64,000 nucleotides of DNA from NCBI GenBank assembly GCA_933228675.1, contig OW121744.1:100659122-100723121 (forward strand), given 5' to 3'. The position numbers and the translations under genes were made by a program. This DNA is from Stomorhina lunata (lineage: Eukaryota > Arthropoda > Insecta > Diptera > Rhiniidae). Each line of letters starts with the position of its first letter. The first letter of the stretch is position 1. This document shows positions 1-10,410 of this stretch, in pieces. Below the pieces are notes generated by a model. That model was not told the origin of the DNA and did no database searches. It saw nothing but the letters and a program-made list of their open reading frames with translations.

Positions 1-1625
1 AATTTCCTATAAAAGTAGGAAATTTTAGAAAAATTTCCTATAAAAATAGGAAATTTTAGAAAAATTTCCTGTAAAAATAGGAAATTTTTGAAAATTTTTT
101 TATAGAAATAAGAAATTTTTGAAAAATTTCCTATTTTTATAGAAAATTTTTCAAAAATTTCCTATTTTTATAGGAAATTTTTCTAAAATTTCCTATTTTT
201 ATAGGAAATTTTTCTAAAATTTCCTATTTTTATAGGAAATTTTTCTAAAATTTCCTATTTTTATAGGAAATTTTTCTAAAATTTCCTATTTTTATAGGAA
301 ATTTTTCTAAAATTTCCTATTTTTATAGGAAATTTTTCAAAAATTTCCTATTTTTATAGGAAATTTTTCAAAAATTTCCTATTTTTATAGGAAATTTTTC
401 TAAAATTTCCTATTTTTATAGGAAATTTTTCTAAAATTTCCTATTTTTATAGGAAATTTTTCTAAAATTTCCTATTTTTATAGGAAATTTTTCAAAAATT
501 TCCTATTTTTATAGGAAATTTTTCTAAAATTTCCTATTTGTATAGGAAATTTTTCTAAAATTTCCTATTTTTATAGGAAATTTTTCTAAAATTTCCTATT
601 TTTATAGGAAATTTTTCTAAAATTTCCTATTTTGATAGGAAATTTTTTTTAAATTTCCTATTTTTATAGGAAATTTTTCTAAAATTTCCTATTTTTATAG
701 GAAATTTTTCAAAAATTTCCTATTTTTATAGGAAATTTTTCAAAAATTTCCTATTTTTATAGGAAATTTTTCTAAAATTTACTATTTTTATAGGAAATTT
801 TTCTAAAAATTTACTATTTTTATAGGAAATTTTCTATAAAAATAGGAAATTTTTGAAAAATTTCCTATAAACATAAGAAATTTTTGGAAAAAAATAAGAA
901 GTTTTTTAAAAATTTCCTATAAAAATAGGAAATTTTTGAAAAATTTCCTATAAAAATAAGAAACTTTTGAAAACTTTCCTATAAAAATAAGAAACTTTTG
1001 AAAAATTTTTTATAAAAATAAGAAATTTTTGAAAAATTTCTGTATAACTTAGAAGTTTCTTATTTTTATAGGAAATTTTTCACAAATCTTTCAAAAATTT
1101 CTTATTTCTATAGGAAATGTTTCTAAAATTTCCTATTTCTATAGGAAATTTTTTAAAAATTTCCTATTTTTATAGGAAATTTTTCTAAAATTTACTATTT
1201 TTATAGGAAATTTTTCAAAAATTTCTGTTTTTTATAGGAAAATTTTCAAAAATTTCTTATTTTCATAAGAAATTTTTCAATTTTTTTTTATTTTTATAGA
1301 CAATTTTTCAAAAATTTCATATTTCTATAAGAAAATTTTCAAAAATTTCTTATTTTTATAGTAATTTTTTTTTTAATTTTATATTTTTATAGCAAATTTT
1401 TCAACAATTTTTTTTTGATAGGACACTTTTCAAAAATTTCTTATTTTTACAGGAAAATTTTCAAAAATTTCTTATTTTTATAGGAAATTTTTCAAAAATT
1501 TCTTATTTTTATAAGAAAATTTCAAAAAATTTATTTTTTTTTTTATAAAAAATTTCTTATTTTTATATGAAACTTTTCAAAAATTTCGTATTGTTATAGG
1601 AAATTTATTAAAAGCTTCTTTAAGG
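1..1625. repeat. 31-bp AT-rich hairpin satellite with strand switches
   Basis: Tandem units of about 31 bp, each holding an 11-bp inverted repeat (AAATTTCCTAT / ATAGGAAATTT) around a 4-nt loop, so each unit can fold into a hairpin or cruciform. The loop reads AAAA from 1 to about 115, TTTT from about 125 to 830, AAAA from about 831 to 1045, then TTTT to the end, so blocks are inverted relative to one another. The central block (about 125-780) is very homogeneous; both edges are decayed. The array begins before the window. The same family reappears in the AAAA orientation at 38641-41543. Confidence 0.95.
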
Positions 1626-2844
1626 CAAAAAATTTACTTTATCATATTATTTTAAATTTTGCCTAAATAAGGTAACAAATTTTATATCTGCCATAAAACC
1701 AATGATGTAATCTTCCGCTTAGACATAATGACAATTTGTCAATGTTGTCAACTAAAGAGATTTGGTTTAAAGACTGAAATGATCGGCTAATTTAAATAAT
1801 GCTATTAACATATGCAGTTACGTAAAGAATTTTTGCTTTAGAAAATCTTTAAAAATCGCAGTTTTTTTTCAGTTTTTTATGCTTAAACATGTCTACAGTT
1901 TTAACACTTCTATTTAAGACTTAAATAAAGCCAGTTAAAACCTAGACAAAAGAATAGGCGGGTCTTTTAAGTTGCATTTGTCAGAAACATTTTCTGTATG
2001 AATTTAAAAATCTCAGGTTCTTTCATTCATTTGTTCGTTCATTCAATCCGTCCTTCCATTTATTTCACTAGTTCTTCAGCGTCAAAGTCATTGCAAGTTA
2101 TTGACTTCATTGATGGGGTATCAATTACGTACAACGAAAAAATTCTTAAATGGATTTTTGGTTTTTCATTAACTGTTTTATTTTTAAACTTGGCTAAGTT
2201 TAGCACACAAAGACGTTTTTTTTTTGGCTTAGAGGAATGTTTTTTAAGAATGCGGCTTAGAGATTTATTTGGTCAGCTTAGGCCAATAATCGCTTAACGC
2301 TGAGTTTTTGAATTATTAACAATTTCATTAAAAACGCTGCTGTTTTTTGAGCTTTTTTGGGAAAGAGAGCCGAGCCGCTATTTAAACTTTTTATGAAAAA
2401 TATTTATTTATTCTTTCGCCCCTTTACCATCATACAATAGCTTATCGGTTTTAGTCAGTCGGTTAATGTCTGTCTGCACTATGGGTATTTCATTTTTTTC
2501 TTTTTAGTTTAAATACACACAGGTGTGCTTGCAACATGGTTGCACAGTCTTTTAATACAATGCAACACACAGTTATTTGTATTTAAAAATTCTTTTTTAT
2601 TTGTTAAATATTTTTCTATGTTACCAACATATTTATCAATTATAACAAAAAGATACTAGAAAAATATTGAAAAAAACGAACAAAATTTAAACTAAGAGTA
2701 GTTATTTGTTAAAGAACAATAATGTTAGAAGTGTGTGGAAAAACAAAGTAATACGAGAATTTCGAATTAAAATGGAATAGTAAGACCATAAAGAGTTTTC
2801 TATAAAAAAATGTTATTAAAGAAAAAAACAACTAAAAAAATAAA
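1626..2844. other. Non-repetitive AT-rich spacer
   Basis: Single-copy-looking DNA between two satellites. A 99-codon open frame at 1998-2297 has no recognisable domain and its composition follows the background, so I do not call it a gene. No RNA gene or transposon end was recognised. Confidence 0.6.
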
Positions 2845-3710
2845 TATTTCTATAGAAAAAAGTTAATTTTTCTATAGAAAAAAGTTAATTTTTCTATAGA
2901 AAAAAGTTAATTTTTCTATAGAAAAAAGTTAATTTTTCTATAGAAAAAAGTTAATTTTTCTATAGAAAAAAGTTAATTTTTCTCTAGAAAAAGTTAATTT
3001 TTCTATAGAAAAAAGTTAAATTTTCTATAGAAAAAAGTTAATTTTTCTATAGAGAAAAGTTAATTTTTCTATAGAGAAAAGTTAATTTTTCTATAGAAAA
3101 AAGTTAATTTTTCTATAGAAAAAAGTTAATTTTTCTATAGAAAAAAGTTAATTTTTCTATAGAAAAAAGTTAATTTTTCTATAGAAAAAAGTTAATTTTT
3201 CTATAGAAAAAAGTTAATTTTTCTATAGAAAAAAGTTAATTTTTCTATAGAAAAAAGTTAATTTTTCTATAGAAAAAAGTTAATTTTTCTATAGAAAAAA
3301 GTTAATTTTTCTATAGAAAAAAATTAATTTTTCTATAGAAAAAAGTTAATTTTTTCTATAGAAAAAAGTTAATTTTTCTATAGAAAAAAGTTAATTTTTC
3401 TATAGAAAAAAAGTTAATTTTTCTATAGAAAAAAAGTTAATTTTTCTATAGAAAAAAGTTAATTTTTCTATAGAAAAAAGTTAATTTTTCTATAGAAAAA
3501 AGTTAATTTTTCTATAGAAAAAAGTTAATTTTTCTATAGAAAAAAGTTAATTTTTCTATAGAAAAAAAGTTAATTTTTCTATAGAAAAAAGTTAATTTTT
3601 CTATAGAAAAAAGTTAATTTTTCTATAGAAAAAAGTTAATTTTTCTATAGAAAAAAGTTAATTTTTTTATAGAAAAAAGTTAATTTTTCTATAGAAAAAA
3701 GTTAATTTTT
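2845..3710. repeat. 22-bp CTATAG-dyad satellite, left block
   Basis: About 39 copies of a 22-bp unit made of the perfect 16-bp palindrome TTTTTCTATAGAAAAA plus the linker AGTTAA. Several units carry one extra A or a substitution (CTCTAG, GAGAAAAG). The array is cut at 3710 by the copia-type element and resumes at 8398. Confidence 0.97.
3706..3710. repeat. Target-site duplication of the copia insertion, left copy
   Basis: TTTTT at 3706-3710 is repeated as TTTTT at 8398-8402. Removing the element and one copy joins the flanks into a normal 22-bp satellite unit, so the insertion point is the T-run on one side of the CTATAG dyad. Confidence 0.85.
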
Positions 3711-3986
3711 TGTTAGTTTTTATTGATTAAAAACTTCGTGGAAGCAAACCAATTAAAAGACGTTGCGAATATATTAAAATTAACAAACGGTTTTATTTAA
3801 ATTCAAAATTAAGTAACTAAAATTATAATTATTATATTTTATGACTTTCACAAAGCAAAGGAAAATTTGGAATGAAAAGAATTTTTTCGAATGTGAAAAA
3901 ATAATTACTGTAACTTCAAACATATTTACAAGTTAAGCAAAGTTACATGGATTTGGCTTGGAACAGGTTTAGAAAAAACTACAACA
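3711..3986 (-). repeat. 3' LTR of the copia-type element
   Basis: 276-bp partner of the LTR at 8122-8397, preceded in element sense by the polypurine tract. An AATAAA word in element sense (about 3719-3724) lies close to the outer end and could be a polyadenylation signal. Confidence 0.95.
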
Positions 3987-3999
3987 AACTCCCCCTCAA
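3987..3999 (-). other. Polypurine tract
   Basis: In element sense TTGAGGGGGAGTT abuts the 3' LTR. It is the expected primer for plus-strand DNA synthesis. Confidence 0.85.
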
Positions 4000-4059
4000 G
4001 CCAAATGCATTTACAATATAATGATATTCAAATTTTCAAAATTATTAACAATATATTAT

Positions 4060-4779
4060 CTAATTTAATTTCAAAAGCTTACAACCATTCAAATGCTTGT
4101 TTTTACATAAAACTTTAGTTAGAATGTCTGCTGCATTTTCATCAGTAGGAACGTATTCTATGTTTATGACCTTCTCCTCGAACTGCTCCCGAATATAATG
4201 ATATCGAATGTCGATATGTTTACTCCTCTTGTGAACGGCAGGATTCTTCACCATAAAACTAGCACTTTGATTATCACAAAATATAGTTGTTGCGCTTTTG
4301 ATATATTCATCAAAACCAAGCTCCTTCAACAAGTTTCGATGAAATACCACTTCCTTCGTACCTTGGCACAGGGCAATGTATTCAGCCTCCATGGTACTCA
4401 ATGCTACAATAGGCTGCTTACGAGACTCCCAAGCAATAGGACCACCGCTCATAAACAAGACATGACCCGAATATGACTTTCGATCATTTGTGTCACAGCC
4501 CCAGTCAGCATCTGTGAATATATTTAATTCTTTAAAATTAGACGAATAAACAATTTTACCAGCAGGATTCATCTTCAGATATCTCAAAACATGTTTAGCT
4601 GCTTTGAAATGCGCTTCATGTGGATGACAATTAAATTGAGATAATTTCGACACCACGTGAATTAAGTCTGGTCTCGTAATGATTGCAAGATACATTAATG
4701 CACCAATAAGACTTTGATATCCTTTAACATCTAGGTTTTCACAAGCTTCCTTGCACCTCTCCAGTACAGTACCACTAGG
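4060..4779 (-). pseudogene. RNase H portion of the copia Pol, cut off by an in-frame TAG
   Basis: Continues in the same frame as the upstream Gag-Pol, directly after the TAG at 4780-4782, to a stop at 4060. The first internal ATG is at 4695. From that Met it shows the copia RNase H layout: D62 and D64 in TDADW, E103/E105 in MEAEYIAL, D141 in FCDNQSA, the block HKRSKHIDIRYHYIRE at 155-170, and D190 in NAADILTK, so all expected acidic active-site residues are present. RNase H removes the RNA strand during reverse transcription, so loss of this part would block the cycle. Since only one codon is affected and the LTRs are identical, the stop is either very new, a sequencing error, or read through. 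Confidence 0.85.
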
Positions 4780-7700
4780 CTATGGTGTAGATGCTGGTTT
4801 ACAATTTGCCATACCATATTTCTCCAAAATATCGTTGGTATATTTGTTTTGATGAATTGTAAAATCACCTCTCAAGCCATTTCTAGAAATTTCTATTCCT
4901 AAATAGAATGAAATAGGCCCACGATCAATAGCTTCCACATATTTGTTTAACTCCATCACGATATTTTTCATATCAGTCTCCTTCGAACACGCCAGTAACA
5001 TATCATCAACATAAATAGCAATAATGCATATATTGGAACCATTTCTTCGAATATATACACATGTGTCAGATTGACATCGCACAAAGCCTATGTTCAGTAA
5101 AATATCATTGACCTTCTTGTTCCACTCACGTCCTGCTTGCTTTAAACCATATAAAGCTTTAGTAAGTTTGCATACCTTATTAGGATGATTTTGATCTTCA
5201 AAAAATGGTGGTTGTATCATATAAACCTCGTCATCAATATCACCGTTTAAATAAGCTGCTACAATATCGACGTGATTCACCAACAATTTATGTCTAGCTG
5301 CTAATGCCAATAATAATCTAATTGTTGAGTGGCGAACGACCGGAGAAAAAGTTTCTGTATAATCGACATCTTGTTTTTGAGAACAGCCTTGGGCAACAAG
5401 CCTTGCCTTAAACTTCTCCACCGATCCATCTGGATTTCGCTTTACTGCAAACACCCACTTACTGCCGATTATATTTTTTCCTTTAGGTTTCTCCACCAGC
5501 TGCCAAGTTTTATTTTTGATTAACGAATTAAATTCCACCTGCATAGCATCTTTCCATTTTTCAGAATTTTCAGACTGTAAAGCTTCAGCGACTGTTTCAG
5601 GATTTTCAATAATAGAATTGATCATCTGAATGCCATTTTCGGCACAATATACTTTTCTAGGCCTGCCAACACGACCGGTTCTATTTAACTTAGGCCTACC
5701 ACGCTTTCTTTTGCCTCCATCTTCATCGGACTCCTCATAACCAGAGCTATCTTCATCATCAACATCATTATTTATCGGCTCCTCTTCTCGTTCTTCTTCA
5801 TGGACAATTTCCGGATAATTTTTCTTGAAAAAATTAATAAAATATTGATCTTCTTCTTTTTCTTGATCTGGAGCACAAATTTTTTCAAATGATTGTTCAA
5901 AGAAAATAACATCACGAGAAATAACAATTTGTCTAGTTTTTGAATTGTATAACCGATATCCTTTGGTAGTTAAATCATAACCAACAAATTTAATTTTGTT
6001 ACCTTTAGGCAAAAATTTACCACCTTTTGGTTTGGGTCCTTTATTCAAAACAACTGCATCACATCCAAAGGTTCTTAAATGAAAAACAGACGGTTTCTTA
6101 CCAACCCATCTCTCATACGGAGTAACATCATTTAAAACTTTGGTAGGTGCACGATTCCGTAGATATGTGGCAGTATTAACAGCTTCTCCCCACAACATCT
6201 GTGGCAACCCAGAAGATTCCAGTAAACATCTTGCCATCTCCACCAACGTCCTATTCGCACGCTCCGAAACGCCATTCTGTTGAGGCGAATAGCTAACTGT
6301 TGTTTGATGAACGATACCATTTTTAGCGAAAAATTCTTTAAACTTCGAGTTTACAAACTCTGTACCATTATCGCTTCTAACAATTTTTATTTTGCGGCCT
6401 GTCTGCTTCTCCGCGGTCCCAGCAAAATAACAAAATGCTTCAAATGCATCAGATTTGTTTTTTAAGAAAAATGTTGTTGTGTACCTAGAGTAATCATCAA
6501 TGAATGTGATGAAATAGGATGCACCACTCAAGGTTTTAGTGCCAATTGGTCCGCATAAATCTGTATGCACCAATTCCAGCAAATCACTAGTTTGAACACT
6601 ACCATAGCTTTTATAAGGACTAGCAGAAATTTTACACACTGCACAAGTGACACATTCAATTGACTTTGGAATTTTTACATTAAGACCATTCACCATATTT
6701 TTCTCCATCAATTTATTCAAATCATTCATATTTATATGCCCAAAACGCTCATGCCATTTTACGCCAATATTTTTATTTACTAAACTATAGGCATTTTCCA
6801 CTTTGTCCACTTTAGCAATAGATTTAATGTTTACAATAAACATTTCATCTTTCAGATATCCTGTCAAAATATTTTCACCTTTTTTGCTTTTCATTTCAGC
6901 TTTATTATTATCAAATTTGACACTGTGACCAGCTTTAACTATTTTATTTATAGAAACAAAATTTGAGTGCAATCTTGGGACAAACAGAACATCCTTCAAT
7001 TCAAGATTACAGAATTCAGTTGTAATTTTAATGCTTCCTATGCCCTCCGCTTCGATGCTTTCACCAGAAGCTAATACGATTTTCTGCTTTGACTCGGATA
7101 ATGTAGCAAAACATTCCCTAGATCTACACATATGTGATGTCGCACCACTATCAAGGATCCACAACTCTTTCAAGCTACGATCACAATTAGTTAATGTGCA
7201 AGCAAAATCGTTGCCACTTTTTTCTTTGCACTGTGAGCGTATATGGCCCTTTTTACCACACCGAAAACACTTAATATTATTTACATACCCATCGTTTCTT
7301 TTATTACTGTTATTGCTGTTGTTGTTTGGGGTCTTTGAAATATTCTTATTCTTAAAGTTGTTGTTGTTGCTGCTGTTGACATATCCTTTATAATTTTTCT
7401 TTGCGCCATTTCTTGCTGCAAATACACCTTCGGTTGTTGACTTGCCACCTTGTCGCAATTCTTCTTCCAGAATCTTTGAAATCAATTTGTCATACTTTGG
7501 TAATTCATCCCGGCTTTCAATAGCTACCACGAAACTCTCCATTTCATCAGGAAGGCTACACAATAGTAATATGGACAACAAGTCTTCATTTAAACTGATC
7601 CCAATCTCCTTTAAGTCATCAACTATCGAACAAAATTCATTTATTTGTGCAGAATACTTTTCGTTATTTTGAAATTTAAATTTTACCAGCCTCTTAAACA

Positions 7701-8001
7701 AATTTACTTTTCTGGATGCCGTATTAGATTTGTACAAACCACTTAATACATACCAGGCACTTTTAGCAGTTGAACAATGCTTGATATGTAACAACTCACT
7801 AGGCTTCACACAAAGGGTTATTGTTGCAAGCGCCTTACTATCATTGTTCAGCCAGATACCTCTCTGTGGGTTTTGCTCGGGACAATCTTCCACAACCGTT
7901 TTCCACAAATCCAAGGTGATCATAAGACTCTTCATTTGTATGCTCCATGTTGCATAATTCTCACCGCTTAATTTTTCAATACTCGCAATACCGCTAGCCA
8001 T
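4780..8001 (-). CDS. Copia-type Gag-Pol polyprotein: Gag, protease, integrase, RT
   Basis: Encodes capsid, protease, integrase and reverse transcriptase of an LTR retrotransposon as a single frame of 1,073 codons. I start at the ATG at 8001, which has an A-rich leader and a good Kozak context; an upstream in-frame ATG at 8046 would add 15 residues. Numbering from 8001: CCHC zinc knuckle 245-258 (CFRC..GH..C); aspartic protease DSG 284-286; integrase HHCC zinc residues H417, H422, C453, C456; integrase catalytic D481, D544, E580 with a 35-residue D-E gap; acidic then basic linker with two GRP cores at 767-783; RT from about 815, first catalytic Asp at D912 in VDI, YVDD at 997-1000. The frame ends at a TAG just after the RT thumb, where relatives read on into RNase H. 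Family assignment is firm; whether the protein is functional is not. Confidence 0.95.
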   Translation of the reverse strand: MASGIASIEKLSGENYATWSIQMKSLMITLDLWKTVVEDCPEQNPQRGIWLNNDSKALATITLCVKPSELLHIKHCSTAKSAWYVLSGLYKSNTASRKVNLFKRLVKFKFQNNEKYSAQINEFCSIVDDLKEIGISLNEDLLSILLLCSLPDEMESFVVAIESRDELPKYDKLISKILEEELRQGGKSTTEGVFAARNGAKKNYKGYVNSSNNNNFKNKNISKTPNNNSNNSNKRNDGYVNNIKCFRCGKKGHIRSQCKEKSGNDFACTLTNCDRSLKELWILDSGATSHMCRSRECFATLSESKQKIVLASGESIEAEGIGSIKITTEFCNLELKDVLFVPRLHSNFVSINKIVKAGHSVKFDNNKAEMKSKKGENILTGYLKDEMFIVNIKSIAKVDKVENAYSLVNKNIGVKWHERFGHINMNDLNKLMEKNMVNGLNVKIPKSIECVTCAVCKISASPYKSYGSVQTSDLLELVHTDLCGPIGTKTLSGASYFITFIDDYSRYTTTFFLKNKSDAFEAFCYFAGTAEKQTGRKIKIVRSDNGTEFVNSKFKEFFAKNGIVHQTTVSYSPQQNGVSERANRTLVEMARCLLESSGLPQMLWGEAVNTATYLRNRAPTKVLNDVTPYERWVGKKPSVFHLRTFGCDAVVLNKGPKPKGGKFLPKGNKIKFVGYDLTTKGYRLYNSKTRQIVISRDVIFFEQSFEKICAPDQEKEEDQYFINFFKKNYPEIVHEEEREEEPINNDVDDEDSSGYEESDEDGGKRKRGRPKLNRTGRVGRPRKVYCAENGIQMINSIIENPETVAEALQSENSEKWKDAMQVEFNSLIKNKTWQLVEKPKGKNIIGSKWVFAVKRNPDGSVEKFKARLVAQGCSQKQDVDYTETFSPVVRHSTIRLLLALAARHKLLVNHVDIVAAYLNGDIDDEVYMIQPPFFEDQNHPNKVCKLTKALYGLKQAGREWNKKVNDILLNIGFVRCQSDTCVYIRRNGSNICIIAIYVDDMLLACSKETDMKNIVMELNKYVEAIDRGPISFYLGIEISRNGLRGDFTIHQNKYTNDILEKYGMANCKPASTP

Positions 8002-8105
8002 TTTTTGTTTTTTTTTTAAATCTCCGGAAAAAACAATCAAAACCAATGGAACTTGCTTATTGTTAAAAACGTTAGCACTTATTTCCTTCTTTGGTTACCA
8101 GGGTC

Positions 8106-8119
8106 CTGGGCCCATAACC
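8106..8119 (-). other. Primer-binding site, initiator tRNA-Met anticodon half
   Basis: In element sense GGTTATGGGCCCAG begins two bases inside the 5' LTR. It is complementary to the anticodon-arm region of insect initiator tRNA-Met, which is the half-tRNA priming known for Drosophila copia, and not to a tRNA 3' end. The site sits in an inverted repeat (GGTTA and GGG facing CCC and TAACC downstream), so it may be presented in a hairpin. Confidence 0.85.
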
Positions 8120-8121
8120 TT

Positions 8122-8397
8122 TGTTAGTTTTTATTGATTAAAAACTTCGTGGAAGCAAACCAATTAAAAGACGTTGCGAATATATTAAAATTAACAAACG
8201 GTTTTATTTAAATTCAAAATTAAGTAACTAAAATTATAATTATTATATTTTATGACTTTCACAAAGCAAAGGAAAATTTGGAATGAAAAGAATTTTTTCG
8301 AATGTGAAAAAATAATTACTGTAACTTCAAACATATTTACAAGTTAAGCAAAGTTACATGGATTTGGCTTGGAACAGGTTTAGAAAAAACTACAACA
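8122..8397 (-). repeat. 5' LTR of the copia-type element
   Basis: 276 bp, identical by eye to 3711-3986. In element sense it starts TGTTGTAG and ends CTAACA. It is the 5' LTR because the primer-binding site abuts its inner (left) edge and the polyprotein reads leftward. Its outer edge is joined directly to the satellite. Confidence 0.95.
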
Positions 8398-10410
8398 TTT
8401 TTCTATAGCAAAAAGTTAATTTTTCTATAGAAAAAAGTTAATTTTTCTATAGAAAAAAGTTAATTTTACTATAGAAAAAAGTTAATTTTTCTATAGAAAA
8501 AAGTTAATTTTTCTATAGAAAAAAGTTAATTTTTCTATAGAAAAAAGTTAATTTTTCTATAGAAAAAAGTTAATTTTTCTATAGAAAAAAGTTAATTTTT
8601 CTATAGAAAAAAGTTAATTTTTCTATAGAAAAAAGTTAATTTTTCTATAGAAAAAAGTTAATTTTTCCATAGAAAAAAGTTAATTTTTCTATAGAAAAAA
8701 GTTAATTTTTCTATAGAAAAAAGTTAATTTTTCTATAGAAAAAAGTTAATTTTTCTATAGAAAAAAGTTAATTTTTCTATAGAAAAAAGTTAATTTTTCT
8801 ATAGAAAAAAGTTAATTTTTCTATAGAAAAAAGTTAATTTTTCTATAGAAAAAAGTTAATTTTTCTATAGAAAAAAGTTAATTTTTCTATAGAAAAAAGT
8901 TAATTTTTCTATAGAAAAAAGTTAATTTTTCTATAGAAAAAAGTTAATTTTTCTATAGAAAAAAGTTAATTTTTCTATAGAAAAAAGTTAATTTTTCTAT
9001 AGAAAAAAGTTAATTTTTCTATAGAAAAAAGTTAATTTTTCTATAGAAAAAAGTTAATTTTTCTATAGAAAAAAGTTAATTTTTCTATAGAAAAAAGTTA
9101 ATTTTTCTATAGAAAAAAGTTAATTTTTCTATAGAAAAAAGTTAATTTTTCTATAGAAAAAAGTTAATTTTTCTATAGAAAAAAGTTAATTTTTCTATAG
9201 AAAAAAGTTAATTTTTCTATAGAAAAAAGTTAATTTTTCTATAGAAAAAAGTTAATTTTTCTATAGAAAAAAGTTAATTTTTCTATAGAAAAAAGTTAAT
9301 TTTTCTATAGAAAAAAGTTAATTTTTCTATAGAAAAAAGTTAATTTTTCTATAGAAAAAAGTTAATTTTTCTATAGAAAAAAGTTAATTTTTCTATAGAA
9401 AAAAGTTAATTTTTCTATAGAAAAAAGTTAATTTTTCTATAGAAAAAAGTTAATTTTTCTATAGAAAAAAGTTAATTTTTCTATAGAAAAAAGTTAATTT
9501 TTCTATAGAAAAAAGTTAATTTTTCTATAGAAAAAAGTTAATTTTTCTATAGAAAAAAGTTAATTTTTCTATAGAAAAAAGTTAATTTTTCTATAGAAAA
9601 AAGTTAATTTTTCTATAGAAAAAAGTTAATTTTTCTATAGAAAAAAGTTAATTTTTCTATAGAAAAAAGTTAATTTTTCTATAGAAAAAAGTTAATTTTT
9701 CTATAGAAAAAAGTTAATTTTTCTATAGAAAAAAGTTAATTTTTCTATAGAAAAAAGTTAATTTTTCTATAGAAAAAAGTTAATTTTTCTATAGAAAAAA
9801 GTTAATTTTTCTATAGAAAAAAGTTAATTTTTCTATAGAAAAAAGTTAATTTTTCTATAGAAAAAAGTTAATTTTTCTATAGAAAAAAGTTAATTTTTCT
9901 ATAGAAAAAAGTTAATTTTTCTATAGAAAAAAGTTAATTTTTCTATAGAAAAAAGTTAATTTTTCTATAGAAAAAAGTTAATTTTTCTATAGAAAAAAGT
10001 TAATTTTTCTATAGAAAAAAGTTAATTTTTCTATAGAAAAAAGTTAATTTTTCTATAGAAAAAAGTTAATTTTTCTATAGAAAAAAGTTAATTTTTCTAT
10101 AGAAAAAAGTTAATTTTTCTATAGAAAAAAGTTAATTTTTCTATAGAAAAAAGTTAATTTTTCTATAGAAAAAAGTTAATTTTTCTATAGAAAAAAGTTA
10201 ATTTTTCTATAGAAAAAAGTTAATTTTTCTATAGAAAAAAGTTAATTTTTCTATAGAAAAAAGTTAATTTTTCTATAGAAAAAAGTTAATTTTTCTATAG
10301 AAAAAAGTTAATTTTTCTATAGAAAAAAGTTAATTTTTCTATAGAAAAAAGTTAATTTTTCTATAGAAAAAAGTTAATTTTTCTATAGAAAAAAGTTAAT
10401 TTTTCTATAG
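8398..10410. repeat. 22-bp CTATAG-dyad satellite, right block, highly homogeneous
   Basis: About 91 nearly perfect copies of TTTTTCTATAGAAAAA plus linker AGTTAA. Apart from a few changes in the first 300 bp (for example at 8409, 8469 and 8668) the units look identical for about 1.7 kb, pointing to recent amplification or strong homogenisation. Confidence 0.97.

Larger units (their letters stand above)
3711..8397 (-). mobile_element. Ty1/copia-type LTR retrotransposon, full length
   Basis: A 4,687-bp element bounded by two identical 276-bp LTRs (3711-3986 and 8122-8397) that begin TG and end CA. It is flanked by a 5-bp duplication TTTTT (3706-3710 and 8398-8402) within the CTATAG-dyad satellite. 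Transcription runs on the minus strand: 5' LTR at the right, primer-binding site 8106-8119, Gag-Pol 8001-4060, polypurine tract 3987-3999, 3' LTR at the left. The order Gag, protease, integrase, RT, RNase H defines the copia/Pseudoviridae type. Identical LTRs imply a very recent insertion. One in-frame TAG (4780-4782) is the only break I see in the reading frame. Confidence 0.97.

Noticed and set aside
5329..7957. Plus-strand frames within the copia element
   Set aside because: All are antisense shadows of Gag-Pol; none has a recognisable motif.
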